A DNA stretch of 64,000 nucleotides from Pseudomonadota bacterium (GTDB taxonomy: Bacteria; Pseudomonadota; Alphaproteobacteria; Sneathiellales; Sneathiellaceae). A program made the translations under genes and the position numbers. The stretch is taken from positions 243,496 through 307,495 of the forward strand of contig JANSXH010000002.1 in assembly GCA_024743055.1 (NCBI GenBank). The letters run 5' to 3'. This document shows positions 54,822 to 63,913 of the stretch, piece by piece (positions within the stretch are counted from its first letter, which is position 1; each line of letters starts with the position of its first letter). The notes under the pieces were generated by a model that worked only from the letters and a program-made list of their open reading frames with translations, searched no databases and was not told where the DNA came from.

Positions 54822-56645
54822 GTGCAGAATACAGATCCACTTGAAAGCAGCCAGGAAGCTCTTGAGAATTCAAAGGAATTCGCGGAAAATTTCGCCAAGA
54901 TTGCGGTGCAAAGCCAGGAAATCGTCACAGAATTTCTCAACAGTCAGAAAAATGGCAATGTGGATCCCGACCCCTTGAATATCGGTAAAGCCTTTATGGA
55001 AATGACCGCTCAGATGATGACGGACCCGGCGAAAATCCTGGAGGCGCAAACGACACTTTGGAAAAACTATCTGGATCTCTGGCAGAATGCAGCCCTCAGG
55101 GCCACTGGCCAGGAAACCGACCCCTTGATCAAACCTGAAGCCGGAGACAAGCGTTTTAAGTCGGAGGAATGGAGCCAAAACCAGATATTCGACTATATCA
55201 AACAGTCTTACTTACTGACTTCCAATTGGGTGCAGGATACGGTCGCTGAAGTTGATGGTCTGGATGAGCACACGAAAAAGAAAGTAGACTTCTATACAAA
55301 GATCTATACGGACGCGCTTTCTCCAACCAATTTTTTCTGGTCGAACCCTGATGTACTCAAGAAAACACTTGAGAGCAAAGGCGATAATCTGGTCCATGGG
55401 CTGGAAAATATGCTCGACGACCTGAAGCGAGGTAAAGGTCAGCTTATTCCTAAAATGACCGACGAAACTGCCTTTGAAGTTGGGAAAAATATCGCAGTGA
55501 CTCCTGGCAAGGTTGTCTTTGAAAATGACCTGATGCAGTTGCTGCAATACACACCGACAACTGAGAAAGTTTACAAGAAACCCCTTCTGATCACGCCCCC
55601 CTGGATTAACAAGTTTTATATCCTGGATCTGAAACAGGAAAACTCCTTCATAAAATGGTGCGTCGATCAGGGCTATACAGTGTTCGTTATTTCCTGGGTT
55701 AACCCGGACGAACGGCATATCGACAAGACCTTTGAAAGCTACATGTCAGAAGGCATTCTGGCTGCCCTCGACGCCATTGAGAGCACAATCGGTGAAACAG
55801 AAGTGACGGCGATCGGTTATTGCATCGGCGGGACTTTGATGGCATCTACCCTCGCCTATCTTGCAGCTGTTGGCGAAAATCGCATCACCGCCTGCACTTT
55901 CTTTGCCGCGCAACTGGACTTTGAAGACGCCGGCGACCTTCTGGTCTTTACCGATGAAGAACAGATCCAGATGATTGAGCGAAAAATGGAGGAGGCTGGC
56001 TTCCTTGAAGGCAAGGATATGGCCGCGACTTTCAACATGCTGCGTTCCAACGATCTGATCTGGTCCTTTGTGATCAATAATTACCTTCTCGGAAAGTCGC
56101 CTTTCCCCTTCGACCTCCTGTACTGGAATTCTGACACCACTAATATGCCCCCTAAGATGCACAGCTTTTATTTGAGGAACATGTATCAAAAGAACCTCTT
56201 ACAAAAAGCAGGAGCATTGACCTTAGGCGGGCAACCGATTGACCTTAGCAAAGTGGAGATACCGGTCTTCGTTCAAGCCAGTAAGGAAGATCACATTGCC
56301 CCGTTCCAGTCTGTGTTCAAGGACACTCTGCTTTTCTCAGGCCCTGCAGAATTCATGCTCGCCGGGTCCGGACATATAGCGGGCGTGATCAATCATCCGG
56401 ATGCTAAGAAATATCAGCACTGGACCAATACCAAGAAGACGAAATATAAGAACGCCGATGAATGGATGAAAGATGCGAAAGAGCATCCCGGTTCCTGGTG
56501 GCCTCACTGGGATAAGTGGCTTAGCAAAAAGTCCGGACCGAAAGTCGCGGCTCGGGACCCTGCGAAAGGGAAACTCAAAGCTATTGAAGATGCCCCTGGT
56601 AGCTACGTGAAGGTACGGGCAAAATCCGGCAAAAACTCTGACTGA
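54822..56645 (+). CDS. phaC: class I polyhydroxyalkanoate synthase
   Basis: PhaC polymerises 3-hydroxyacyl-CoA into storage granules. The 607 residues have the helical N-terminal part, the lipase-like box 'IGYCIGGTLMA' with the nucleophilic cysteine, 'SWVNPDERH', and the late Asp and His in 'KEDHIAPF' and 'GSGHIAGVINHP'. Start is GTG with AGG seven bases upstream. No phaE follows, consistent with class I. phaA/phaB are not in the window. Confidence 0.96.
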   Translation: MQNTDPLESSQEALENSKEFAENFAKIAVQSQEIVTEFLNSQKNGNVDPDPLNIGKAFMEMTAQMMTDPAKILEAQTTLWKNYLDLWQNAALRATGQETDPLIKPEAGDKRFKSEEWSQNQIFDYIKQSYLLTSNWVQDTVAEVDGLDEHTKKKVDFYTKIYTDALSPTNFFWSNPDVLKKTLESKGDNLVHGLENMLDDLKRGKGQLIPKMTDETAFEVGKNIAVTPGKVVFENDLMQLLQYTPTTEKVYKKPLLITPPWINKFYILDLKQENSFIKWCVDQGYTVFVISWVNPDERHIDKTFESYMSEGILAALDAIESTIGETEVTAIGYCIGGTLMASTLAYLAAVGENRITACTFFAAQLDFEDAGDLLVFTDEEQIQMIERKMEEAGFLEGKDMAATFNMLRSNDLIWSFVINNYLLGKSPFPFDLLYWNSDTTNMPPKMHSFYLRNMYQKNLLQKAGALTLGGQPIDLSKVEIPVFVQASKEDHIAPFQSVFKDTLLFSGPAEFMLAGSGHIAGVINHPDAKKYQHWTNTKKTKYKNADEWMKDAKEHPGSWWPHWDKWLSKKSGPKVAARDPAKGKLKAIEDAPGSYVKVRAKSGKNSD

Positions 56646-56650
56646 TCAAT

Positions 56651-57292
56651 TCATTCTTTAGCCTGATGGTCATCAGGAATGAAAAAGATATGGTCGAAGG
56701 ATGCTTTGGCGGCATGACAGCCGATGCAAAATTCGACATTCTCGCTGTTTTCGCCGTTGGTCATGCCGAACACACTGCCATCAGGCAAAACCATGGTATA
56801 GCGCCAATCTCCACTGGGTTTGTTGAATCCCTTGGCCATTTTTTCCATTAGGAAGAGAGCCCCCGGATAGACTTGACTGTCTGAGGTTACTGAAAAACTG
56901 TCCTTGGCAAGGATCGAGCCAACGGGATAAGTCTCCCCTTTTTTCAATTTGCCATATTCTGCCGCTATATTATTGGCGTAATTGTCCACATATCTTGCGC
57001 CATGGGTTGCGGAGATATAGGGCGTGCTGTTGTATTTTTTCCAGCGCGTGTAGTTTTGCGCGGCACCGATATCTGACTCTTCGAATATCTTCCGGATCTG
57101 GGGCAGAACCGAGACATAAATCTCCTGGGCCTGCTCATTAGTTAGATCTGCAGGATCTGCCAATTCTATATGGCCGACAGGCTTGGTGTCTCCCTCTTCT
57201 TGAGCGGACGTCAAAGTGGGGGATAAAACAAATGCAAGAAAACACAAACACAGGCTGAGAGGGAGTTTAAGAATTAGCAAGATGGAGGTCAT
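56651..57292 (-). CDS. cytochrome P460-family protein
   Basis: A 213-residue exported c-type cytochrome. I place the start at the ATG at 57292 (AAAGGA upstream), giving a clean signal peptide ending 'LTSAQE'. The P460 fold shows 'TRWKKYNSTPYISATHGARYV', 'PVGSILAKDSFSV' and '[12 protein letters not shown]', and the haem site is 'FCIGCH' near the C-terminus. P460 proteins in nitrifiers oxidise hydroxylamine; the role of such relatives in heterotrophs is unclear. A second member lies 85 bases upstream on the same strand. Confidence 0.9.
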   Translation of the reverse strand: MTSILLILKLPLSLCLCFLAFVLSPTLTSAQEEGDTKPVGHIELADPADLTNEQAQEIYVSVLPQIRKIFEESDIGAAQNYTRWKKYNSTPYISATHGARYVDNYANNIAAEYGKLKKGETYPVGSILAKDSFSVTSDSQVYPGALFLMEKMAKGFNKPSGDWRYTMVLPDGSVFGMTNGENSENVEFCIGCHAAKASFDHIFFIPDDHQAKE

Positions 57293-57376
57293 GATTATCC
57301 TTTCAGATAAAACTACTACCCCTCCAAATCTGGTATGCGGATGACGAACAAATGCCGTCATCCGCTGGAAGTTAAA

Positions 57377-58567
57377 TCAATTAACTCTGAGGTCTTCAGG
57401 CAGGAAGAACAGACTATCTGTATCTTCTGCCGCTAAATGACATTCATAACAGAATTTTACAGCATCCGATCCCTTGCCGTTCGTTGTCCCCACAACTTGG
57501 CCATTGGGTAGGATCAAAGTGTATTTCCAGTTCATGCTGTCAGCATTAAATCCGGCAGCCATCTTTTCCATCAGGAACAAAGGCCCAACGACCGCTCGTC
57601 CATCGGTCTGGACGGCAAAGCTGTCTTTCGCCAGAACAGAACCAACTGGCATTTTGCCGTTTTCCTCGTATTTGGCGTAGGCTTCCTCAGCCACGGCATT
57701 AGCGTAGTTGCTGACATGTCGGCCACCATGGGTGCCAGAGGCATAAGGCGCCGTTGAGAATATCTTCCAGTCGAGATAATAACCAGCCTCATCCAGGCCG
57801 GATTTAGCGTAGGAGTTTTTCATGTCTCCCTTCAGGCAGTCATAAGCACTATTTGCTTCGGCTGGTTCAAGTTCAACATCTGCCATTGCTGCGGCACCAC
57901 ACGGTCCGCAAGGGCCACAAGGATTGCAAGGGTTACAGGCATTTGCTGCGGCACATGGGTTCTTGGCTGCACAAGGGTTGCAAGGGTTGCATGCCTTTTT
58001 GGCCGCGCATGGATTACAGGCTCCGCAGGCAGCTTTCGCGGCACATGGGTTACATGCGCCACAGGCTTTCTTGGCAGCGCAAGGATTGCAAGCTCCGCAA
58101 GCCTTCTTCGCGGCGCAAGGGTTGCACGCACCACAAGCGGCTTTTGCTGCACATGGGTTACAGGCACCGCAGGCTTTCTTGGCCGCACAAGGATTGCAAA
58201 GAGCTGCTTTCTGCACGGACGGCACGATACAGTTTGAACTGCTTTTCGCGGCACAAGGATTAGCGGCGCAAGGATTGCAGGCATTGGCCGCACATGGGTT
58301 CTTTGCTGCACATGGGTTACAGGCGTTGGCTGCACAGGGATTTTTAGCTGCGCAGGGGTTACAGGCACCGCAGGCCTTTTTGGCAGCGCAAGGGTTACAC
58401 GGATTGCAAGGTTTCTTGGCCGCACAAGGATTACAGGAAGCCGCCGCCGGCTTGACCGTCATCATTGAAACCGGCACGGCAACTGTGGTAACGGCGATCA
58501 TACCTCCAACACCCACTAACGCAGGCACGAATGTTGTCGACAAGAGTTTTCGATGAAATGATGACAT
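57377..58567 (-). CDS. cytochrome P460-family protein with Cys-rich CNPCAAK repeat domain
   Basis: I place the start at the ATG at 58567 with GGGAG nine bases upstream, giving 396 residues. A hydrophobic signal segment ends at 'KPAAAS' (about residue 44). Residues 45-224 are a low-complexity array of CNPCAAK-type units with about 42 cysteines. A P460 domain follows (about 235-396) with '[21 protein letters not shown]', '[14 protein letters not shown]' and the haem motif 'FCYECH'. The cysteine array could bind copper, zinc or iron, or form disulphides in the periplasm. It is upstream of the plain P460 gene on the same strand, 85 bases apart, and probably cotranscribed. Confidence 0.88.
   Translation of the reverse strand: MSSFHRKLLSTTFVPALVGVGGMIAVTTVAVPVSMMTVKPAAASCNPCAAKKPCNPCNPCAAKKACGACNPCAAKNPCAANACNPCAAKNPCAANACNPCAANPCAAKSSSNCIVPSVQKAALCNPCAAKKACGACNPCAAKAACGACNPCAAKKACGACNPCAAKKACGACNPCAAKAACGACNPCAAKKACNPCNPCAAKNPCAAANACNPCNPCGPCGPCGAAAMADVELEPAEANSAYDCLKGDMKNSYAKSGLDEAGYYLDWKIFSTAPYASGTHGGRHVSNYANAVAEEAYAKYEENGKMPVGSVLAKDSFAVQTDGRAVVGPLFLMEKMAAGFNADSMNWKYTLILPNGQVVGTTNGKGSDAVKFCYECHLAAEDTDSLFFLPEDLRVN
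57896..58435 (-). repeat. in-frame coding repeat array (CNPCAAK units)
   Basis: The DNA encoding residues 45-224 repeats on two scales. The first block has units of 7-14 codons. After a 15-residue interruption ('[15 protein letters not shown]'), the second has six nearly regular 36-base units encoding CNPCAAK(K/A)ACGA. Twelve CNPCAA copies are present in all. The units differ at third positions, so the array is not a very recent expansion. Confidence 0.9.
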
Positions 58568-58687
58568 TGAGCTTTTCTCCCAGAAAGTTAAGCAGACGAC
58601 GCTTAAAAATTGTGTTGGGAAAAATCTACGCCTAGAAACGAGAACAATCTCGTCAACTCTCTTCACGTTAGAGTGAGATTGGTAAAC

Positions 58688-59212
58688 TCAAGTGAGCTCA
58701 GCTTTATAGACCTGAGCGAGGTTAGCATAATGGTGTGCCCCGCTCGTCAGGTTTTCCTGTTCTTCTTTTGAGAGTTCCCTCACCATCTTGGCAGGCGATC
58801 CTGCCCAAAGCTCTCCGGCCCGGACACGCTTGTTGGGCGTGACAAGTGCGCCTGCCGCTACCATGCCACCGGTTTCGACGACAACGCCATCCATGACAAT
58901 TGCCCCCAGACCAACAAAGCTTCCGTCTTCCAGGGTGCAGCCATGGATCATGCAGTTGTGACCTACCAACACGTCATCACCGATAATCGTAGGATGGGTG
59001 CCATTAGAGACATGAATGACGGTACCGTCCTGGATGTTACTGCGAGCCCCGAGGCGGATGTAATGAACATCGCCCCGGAGTACACAGTTGAACCAGATGC
59101 TCGATCCCTCCCCTATTTCAACGTTCCCGATGATACTTGCAGAAGGCGCAATAAAGGCGCTTTCTGCGATATCGGGATGAGTACCTTTGAAGGGAAGGAT
59201 ATGGGCGGTCAT
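58688..59212 (-). CDS. gamma-carbonic anhydrase-family protein
   Basis: A left-handed beta-helix protein of 174 residues from the ATG at 59212 (AAGGA upstream; the track start lies inside argC). Hexapeptide turns carry 'SSIWFNCVLRGDVHYIRLG', 'VGHNCMIHGC' and the zinc-site histidines. These proteins have carbonic-anhydrase-like folds, but many members are of unproven activity. It follows argC by 22 bases. Confidence 0.9.
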   Translation of the reverse strand: MTAHILPFKGTHPDIAESAFIAPSASIIGNVEIGEGSSIWFNCVLRGDVHYIRLGARSNIQDGTVIHVSNGTHPTIIGDDVLVGHNCMIHGCTLEDGSFVGLGAIVMDGVVVETGGMVAAGALVTPNKRVRAGELWAGSPAKMVRELSKEEQENLTSGAHHYANLAQVYKAELT

Positions 59213-59234
59213 TATTGTTTTCCTTGATCCGTTT

Positions 59235-60305
59235 TTATGGGAAGAGCGGCGCCTGTTCCAAACCCAATGTTTCCTCAAGCCCAAACATCAGGTTCATGTT
59301 CTGAACAGCCTGTCCGCTTGATCCCTTTACCAGGTTATCGATAGCGGCGATGACAACGGCCCGTCCCGGGATCCGATCTTCAAAGACATTGACCACGCAA
59401 AGGTTTGAGCCACGGACCATTTGAGTATGTGGCATCTCACCTGCTTGCAGCATCCGCACGAAGGGTTCCTCCGCAAACCGGGTCTCAAAAGCCGACCGGA
59501 TATTTGAGACAGAAACCCCGCTCTCAAGCCGGACATGAGCTGTGATCAGTTCACCCCGGCTCATGGGAACCAAATGGGGAACGAAATTGACCCGGACGTC
59601 AGATGCAATAGCCCCAATAGCTTTCGCTACTTCTTGTTCAATCTCCGGCGCGTGCCGATGTTTGGCGACGCTGTAAGGGCTCAGGCCCTCACCGGCTTCG
59701 CTGAATAGGGTGTTCTGCTTCAGGCCCCGCCCTGCCCCGGTTACGCCGGACTTGGCGTCGATGACCAGATCATAGGGATCCACCAGCTTGTTGGAAACCA
59801 GCGGCAACAAGGCCAGCAGCACGGCCGTTGGATAACATCCCGGACAGGCAACCAGCCGGGCCTGGCTGACAGCATCCCGATTGAACTCGGTCAGACCGTA
59901 AACCGCCGTCTTTTGCAGGTCGGTTGCCCGATGCTCATGACCATACCATTCGGCATAGGTGTCGGGATCTTCAATCCGAAAATCCGCTGACATATCAACG
60001 ACCTTTAGCCGTTCCGGCAGGCTGGCGATGATTTCCTGGGTTGTTCCGTGGGGAAGCCCGCAGAAAACCACATCTGCTTCACTCCAGTCCGCCTCACTGA
60101 CGCTGATCATATCCGGCAGGCCATAGCCACCGAGATGCGGATAGACTTCCGAGACGGGCTGGCCCGCCTTCCGGTCCGCAGTCAGAAAGGTTATCTCAAC
60201 GGCCGGGTGCCTGAGCAAAAGCCGCATGGCTTCTGCACCGGTATATCCGCTGGCACCGACAATGCCGGCTTTAATTTTTTTTGTTTGCGATGTCATATTA
60301 TTCAT
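59235..60305 (-). CDS. argC: N-acetyl-gamma-glutamyl-phosphate reductase
   Basis: ArgC performs the third step of arginine synthesis. 'AGIVGASGYTGAEAMRLL' binds NADP, the active-site cysteine is in 'LVACPGCYPTAVLLAL' and a conserved histidine lies in 'YSVAKHRHAPEIEQE'. The 356-residue length fits. Two close ATGs (60305 and 60296) are possible starts. It precedes the gamma-carbonic anhydrase gene. Confidence 0.95.
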   Translation of the reverse strand: MNNMTSQTKKIKAGIVGASGYTGAEAMRLLLRHPAVEITFLTADRKAGQPVSEVYPHLGGYGLPDMISVSEADWSEADVVFCGLPHGTTQEIIASLPERLKVVDMSADFRIEDPDTYAEWYGHEHRATDLQKTAVYGLTEFNRDAVSQARLVACPGCYPTAVLLALLPLVSNKLVDPYDLVIDAKSGVTGAGRGLKQNTLFSEAGEGLSPYSVAKHRHAPEIEQEVAKAIGAIASDVRVNFVPHLVPMSRGELITAHVRLESGVSVSNIRSAFETRFAEEPFVRMLQAGEMPHTQMVRGSNLCVVNVFEDRIPGRAVVIAAIDNLVKGSSGQAVQNMNLMFGLEETLGLEQAPLFP

Positions 60306-60344
60306 TCCGGGCCTGAGTATTGCCCGGATCTCCTCTTAAGCAAA

Positions 60345-60677
60345 TTATTTTGTCAGATACTGCTTATGGTCACCTTTGAGTGCTTTATCAGCGAACCAGA
60401 TCAGTATATTCAGATCGAATGCCTCACGGGCCTCATCATCCAGTCGGAGTCGACCCTTCTTGAGGACTGCAAGAATCCCTTTATTTGCTTTTCGAAGCAG
60501 CGCATTGCGGACAGAGCCGCGGATGTCCAGCTGATCGGTCATTTCCGTGATCAGCTCATCCCCAGTCAAAACATGGACATAGTCTTTAATCTGAATACGA
60601 AAGTTCCCCTCGGAATCCAATGGGATACCAAGGTCATCTATCGTCACATCTTCCATATTTTTCAGCGGATGTTGCAT
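60345..60677 (-). CDS. hypothetical protein
   Basis: A 110-residue acidic protein with AAGG eight bases before the ATG at 60677. It contains 'VTIDDLGIPLDSEGNFRIQIKD' and 'LDIRGSVRNALLRKANKGIL'. No family is recognised and there is no membrane segment. It precedes argC on the same strand with a 39-base gap and could share its transcript. Confidence 0.65.
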   Translation of the reverse strand: MQHPLKNMEDVTIDDLGIPLDSEGNFRIQIKDYVHVLTGDELITEMTDQLDIRGSVRNALLRKANKGILAVLKKGRLRLDDEAREAFDLNILIWFADKALKGDHKQYLTK

Positions 60678-60784
60678 CTGCGGAACCTTAAAATCGAAAC
60701 ATCTTTTTACTACAGGAGGGCTTTCTTACACCAATTCACGGATTTGGCAAAGACGGGTCATACGCCCAACCTGAAACGGCCAAT

Positions 60785-60810
60785 AAAAAAGGCGGCTCTC
60801 GCCGCCTTTT
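60785..60810. terminator. bidirectional terminator after the cold-shock gene
   Basis: AAAAGGCGGC and GCCGCCTTTT form a perfect ten-pair stem with a four-base loop. On the minus strand a T run follows, 23 bases after the cold-shock gene stop, and the plus strand also ends in T residues. Confidence 0.88.
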
Positions 60811-60832
60811 CGTCAATACCGGAATCTTAGAA

Positions 60833-61042
60833 TTAGTCCAGCACTACAAGCTCTTCGGCGGATGATTTGCCGTTACGTCCCTCAACCAGTTCATACTGAA
60901 CTTTTGCATTTTCGTTGAGGGTCTTCAAGCCTGCTCGTTCAACAGCTGAAATATGCACGAAAGCGTCGTTCCCGCCGTCTTCTGGTGCGATGAAGCCGTA
61001 GCCTTTTGTCGGGTTAAACCACTTTACTGTACCTGTCGCCAT
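60833..61042 (-). CDS. cold-shock-domain protein
   Basis: A 69-residue CspA-type RNA chaperone. I use the ATG at 61042 (GGAG seven bases upstream), giving '[21 protein letters not shown]' in parts; RNP1 is 'KGYGFI' and RNP2 'DAFVHISA'. Its long 5' region (61043-61320, shared with the lysE gene) fits the long leaders of cold-shock mRNAs. A bidirectional terminator follows. Confidence 0.96.
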   Translation of the reverse strand: MATGTVKWFNPTKGYGFIAPEDGGNDAFVHISAVERAGLKTLNENAKVQYELVEGRNGKSSAEELVVLD

Positions 61043-61320
61043 GTTTAGTCTCCTGGACACTAATTCTATGTTTTAGGCCAAGCACACCGTCGAAGTGCCC
61101 AATTGCAGCATGAATTGACCCTTGAAGATTCCGACACCCAAATTCGAGCGCATTATCAATCCCCGATGTTTCGCCTAATGGATAATTGTTGCAATTGCAA
61201 GAAAGTTTTGTATCAAATCGAAATAATGTGATCGCTTTCACTTAATGACACAACAATGTCCATAATTGCATAAAAAACAGGCGAAAACTGGTAACTTCTT
61301 CTTAACCAACGGAAATATTC
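61043..61320. other. divergent intergenic region of csp and lysE genes
   Basis: About 280 bases separate two divergent genes and contain no credible coding frame. One minus-strand frame of 75 codons in the track lacks a normal start context. The csp leader and both promoters must lie here; I do not identify a confident -35/-10 pair. Confidence 0.5.
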
Positions 61321-61968
61321 ATGCTCCCTGATTCATCTCTGATATTTGCCTTCATTTCGGCAGCGCTTTTGCTGACCATTGCCCCCGGCCCTGACATTGT
61401 CTATGTGGCGATGCGTGGGCTGGCTCAGGGATGGCGTGCCGGACTTGTCGCCGCACTCGGCCTGATCACTGGAATATTCGTGCATATTCTTCTGGCTGCC
61501 CTTGGTCTGTCGGTCATTCTCGCGTCATCTCCAATATTGTTTGCGATCGTTAAATATGCCGGTGCCGCCTATATCATTTATATCGGCTGGCAAATTGCCA
61601 AATCGGGACCAATCGATCTCAGTTCGACGCAGCCAGCAATGGACCTTGGAAAAATTTTTCGCCAGACAATCCTGATGAATGTTCTCAATCCAAAAGTCGC
61701 CTTGTTCTTCCTGGCCTTCCTGCCGCAATTTGTCGAGACAACATCAGAGCATGCGACGGCCCAGTTTATTTTCTTCGGCTTCCTGTTTCAGGCCTGTGCC
61801 CTGCTGGTGATGGCCAGCGTCGGGATTTTTGCCGGATCGATTTCGTCGGCTTTGAAACAAAACAAGTCCGTTGGTCTTTATCTCAATCGTTTTGCCGGAT
61901 CTATTGTCATGATGTTGGGGATTGCCATCCCTGCAAAAGAGATTTGGGATTACGTAACCGAGAATTAG
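61321..61968 (+). CDS. LysE-family transporter
   Basis: A 215-residue exporter of the LysE/RhtB superfamily with about six membrane helices. The family signature 'TIAPGPDIVYVAMRGLAQGWRAGL' at the start and 'MNVLNPKVALFFLAFLPQFV' near the middle are clear. Substrates in the family are amino acids such as lysine, threonine or homoserine lactones; specificity is not readable. It is followed after nine bases by a GFA-family gene. Confidence 0.93.
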   Translation: MLPDSSLIFAFISAALLLTIAPGPDIVYVAMRGLAQGWRAGLVAALGLITGIFVHILLAALGLSVILASSPILFAIVKYAGAAYIIYIGWQIAKSGPIDLSSTQPAMDLGKIFRQTILMNVLNPKVALFFLAFLPQFVETTSEHATAQFIFFGFLFQACALLVMASVGIFAGSISSALKQNKSVGLYLNRFAGSIVMMLGIAIPAKEIWDYVTEN

Positions 61969-61977
61969 GAGAGCGAT

Positions 61978-62403
61978 ATGAGCGAAACCACTGAAGGGCC
62001 GTATAGGGGAAGCTGTTTGTGCGGGGCTGTTGCTTTCGAAACAGAGGGGCCGCTGAGGGACGTCATTTCCTGCCATTGCAAGCAGTGCCAGAAGTCCAGC
62101 GGGCATTATTTTGCCGCTACAGCCTGTCCGTCCGAAAGCCTGAAGCTCACAGAAGATCGGGGCTTGAAATGGTTTATCTCTTCAGACTGGGCAGAGCGAG
62201 GGTTTTGTCAGGAGTGTGGCTCCACACTGTTTTGGCGACGAAAAAATGGAGATCATATCAGCATCCTGGCAGGCACTTTTGATGGGGATTTCGACAAGAA
62301 AACAACCCGGCATATTTTTGTCGCGGATAAAAAAGACTATTACGATATCAATGACGGCCTTCCCCAGTTCGATACCTATCCAGAGGAAATGAAAAACGGG
62401 TAA
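61978..62403 (+). CDS. GFA-family (Mss4-fold) protein
   Basis: A 141-residue zinc-binding protein of the glutathione-dependent formaldehyde-activating-enzyme family (DUF636). Cysteines are arranged as 'GSCLCGAVAFE', 'SCHCKQCQKSSG' and 'FCQECGSTLFWR'. Many relatives lack the proven Gfa activity, so the reaction is uncertain. Transcribed with the LysE gene. Confidence 0.9.
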   Translation: MSETTEGPYRGSCLCGAVAFETEGPLRDVISCHCKQCQKSSGHYFAATACPSESLKLTEDRGLKWFISSDWAERGFCQECGSTLFWRRKNGDHISILAGTFDGDFDKKTTRHIFVADKKDYYDINDGLPQFDTYPEEMKNG

Positions 62404-62550
62404 GAGAGGTTTCGCAATGAGAGACCAAGTCTTCAGATCTGTTCCTTCATTCCCAAAAATTTGTCCTTGATAGAACTATGCAGTGTCATATTTAGGTCTT
62501 AGCATAGCGAACTGAAGTCGCTTAATGAATGGACAGGTCCCAAGAGAAAC

Positions 62551-63063
62551 ATGCGAAAACTGACGTTACTCCGCCACGCCAAGTCCAGTTGGACAGATCA
62601 CGCCATTGCAGATTTTGACAGACCTCTGGCGCCGAGAGGGAGGAAAGCGGCAGTAAAAATTGGCTTGTATCTTGCCGAAACGGGCTTGTCGCCAGATTTC
62701 ATACTCTGCTCTCCTGCCAAGAGAACCCGGGAAACCCTGGCCAAAATCACGCCTTTCCTGACCCATAAATACGATATCAAATTGGAACGCTCAATCTATT
62801 CAGCGGGATCAGGTGGTGGGGTCATTTCATATCTCAAATCTGCGCCCCTCAGCAGTGAGCATGTACTTGTTATCGGCCATAATCCGACGATGCAACAGTT
62901 GGCACTTGACCTGGCGACGCCAGAGGCTGACAGTCGATACTCGGATATTGAGCGTAAATTTCCGACGGCGGCTCTCGCCCATATCGAATTTGACATTCCA
63001 GACTGGAAGTCCCTACGCTCTCGAGGCCGACTGGTTCATTACATTGTTCCCAAAGAGCTTTGA
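62551..63063 (+). CDS. SixA-like histidine phosphatase
   Basis: A 170-residue member of the histidine phosphatase superfamily. The phosphohistidine motif 'LTLLRHAKSSW' is at the N-terminus, 'LCSPAKRTRETLAK' carries the second arginine and 'VLVIGHNPTMQQLALDL' the second catalytic histidine. SixA removes phosphate from histidine phosphotransfer domains in E. coli, but the target here is unknown. The next gene starts 57 bases later. Confidence 0.9.
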   Translation: MRKLTLLRHAKSSWTDHAIADFDRPLAPRGRKAAVKIGLYLAETGLSPDFILCSPAKRTRETLAKITPFLTHKYDIKLERSIYSAGSGGGVISYLKSAPLSSEHVLVIGHNPTMQQLALDLATPEADSRYSDIERKFPTAALAHIEFDIPDWKSLRSRGRLVHYIVPKEL

Positions 63064-63120
63064 ACTGTCAGAGCATCAGGCTGAAAAATCGGCTGGGCCA
63101 AGCCACAAAGGATATGGATC

Positions 63121-63747
63121 GTGAAGGTAATTGATCTAAACAGTTGGCAACACCGTGGACAATATAAGCTGTTTCGGTCTTTTGCCTCCCCTCATCTCAG
63201 CACAACAGTTCGCATTGACGTGACGGAGTTCCGAGAGATCGCGCTGAAGAAAGAATTGTCGCTATTTCGCTCCGTCTTGTATGCCATTATGACAACGGCG
63301 AACCAGATTCCGGAGTTACGGACGCGGTTCAGCGGAGACAAGATTTATGAACATGCGATTGTTCACCCCTCCTATACCGTTCCTATTTCGGATGAGAGTT
63401 TTGCTTTCTGCGAAACAAAATTTGTCTCTGACTGGAATGAGTTCGACCGTCTTTGCAAAATTCAGACGGATCAAGCAGTGAAGCAATCAGAACTCACACC
63501 GGATGCCACCAAAGATGAAGATCACTGGATATACTTGAGCTGCGCCCCCTGGCTGGATTTCACCGCAACCCATCATCCGGTTCCCAACGCCGATGATTGC
63601 ATACCGCGTATCGCCTGGGGAAAGATCACCGAGGAGATGGGTAAATGGCGTATGGCTGTTAACCTGCAGGTCCATCACGCATTGGTAGACGGTCTTCATG
63701 TTGCCAGATTTTATCAGGGTCTTGAGTCAAACCTGAAAAATTTTTGA
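63121..63747 (+). CDS. chloramphenicol acetyltransferase-family protein
   Basis: A 208-residue CAT-fold acetyltransferase. Start is GTG at 63121. The catalytic motif 'VHHALVDGLHVARF' (HHxxxDG) near residue 185 and the upstream 'VHPSYTVPISDESFAF' pattern fit CatA-type enzymes. Environmental relatives do not always acetylate chloramphenicol, so resistance is not implied. Its last 42 bases are in the left arm of an inverted repeat that continues to the window edge. Confidence 0.85.
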   Translation: MKVIDLNSWQHRGQYKLFRSFASPHLSTTVRIDVTEFREIALKKELSLFRSVLYAIMTTANQIPELRTRFSGDKIYEHAIVHPSYTVPISDESFAFCETKFVSDWNEFDRLCKIQTDQAVKQSELTPDATKDEDHWIYLSCAPWLDFTATHHPVPNADDCIPRIAWGKITEEMGKWRMAVNLQVHHALVDGLHVARFYQGLESNLKNF

Positions 63748-63792
63748 AAGACTTCGATGCCTTAGTCGGCGAGACTGATGAACGTGCTGCGG
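63706..63792 (+). repeat. left arm of an 87-base inverted repeat
   Basis: These 87 bases are identical to the reverse complement of 63914-64000. The arm begins within the last 14 codons of the acetyltransferase gene and extends past its stop. Because the right arm reaches the window edge, the repeat may be longer, and so may this arm. Confidence 0.95.
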
Positions 63793-63913
63793 GCCACGGT
63801 CAGATGCTTGATTTTGTCTTCCCGCGATATTCTCGTGTCCATTTGGTCGAAACCGCTGGAATAAAAAACCAATCGATTACAGACATCTGACTCATCGAGG
63901 AGAGGAAACCCGA

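Noticed and set aside
57970-58200. Regular 36-base repeats resembling a CRISPR array
   Set aside because: Units are contiguous, in frame and without spacers; they encode the 12-residue cysteine repeats.
57924-58556. Plus-strand frame of 210 codons with repeated '[11 protein letters not shown]' units
   Set aside because: It is the mirror of the CNPCAAK repeat on the other strand; no ribosome-binding site, and the real frame has signal peptide and haem domain.
62404-62550. 17-codon frame after the GFA gene (ATG at 62417)
   Set aside because: Has a purine site upstream but is too short and featureless to support.
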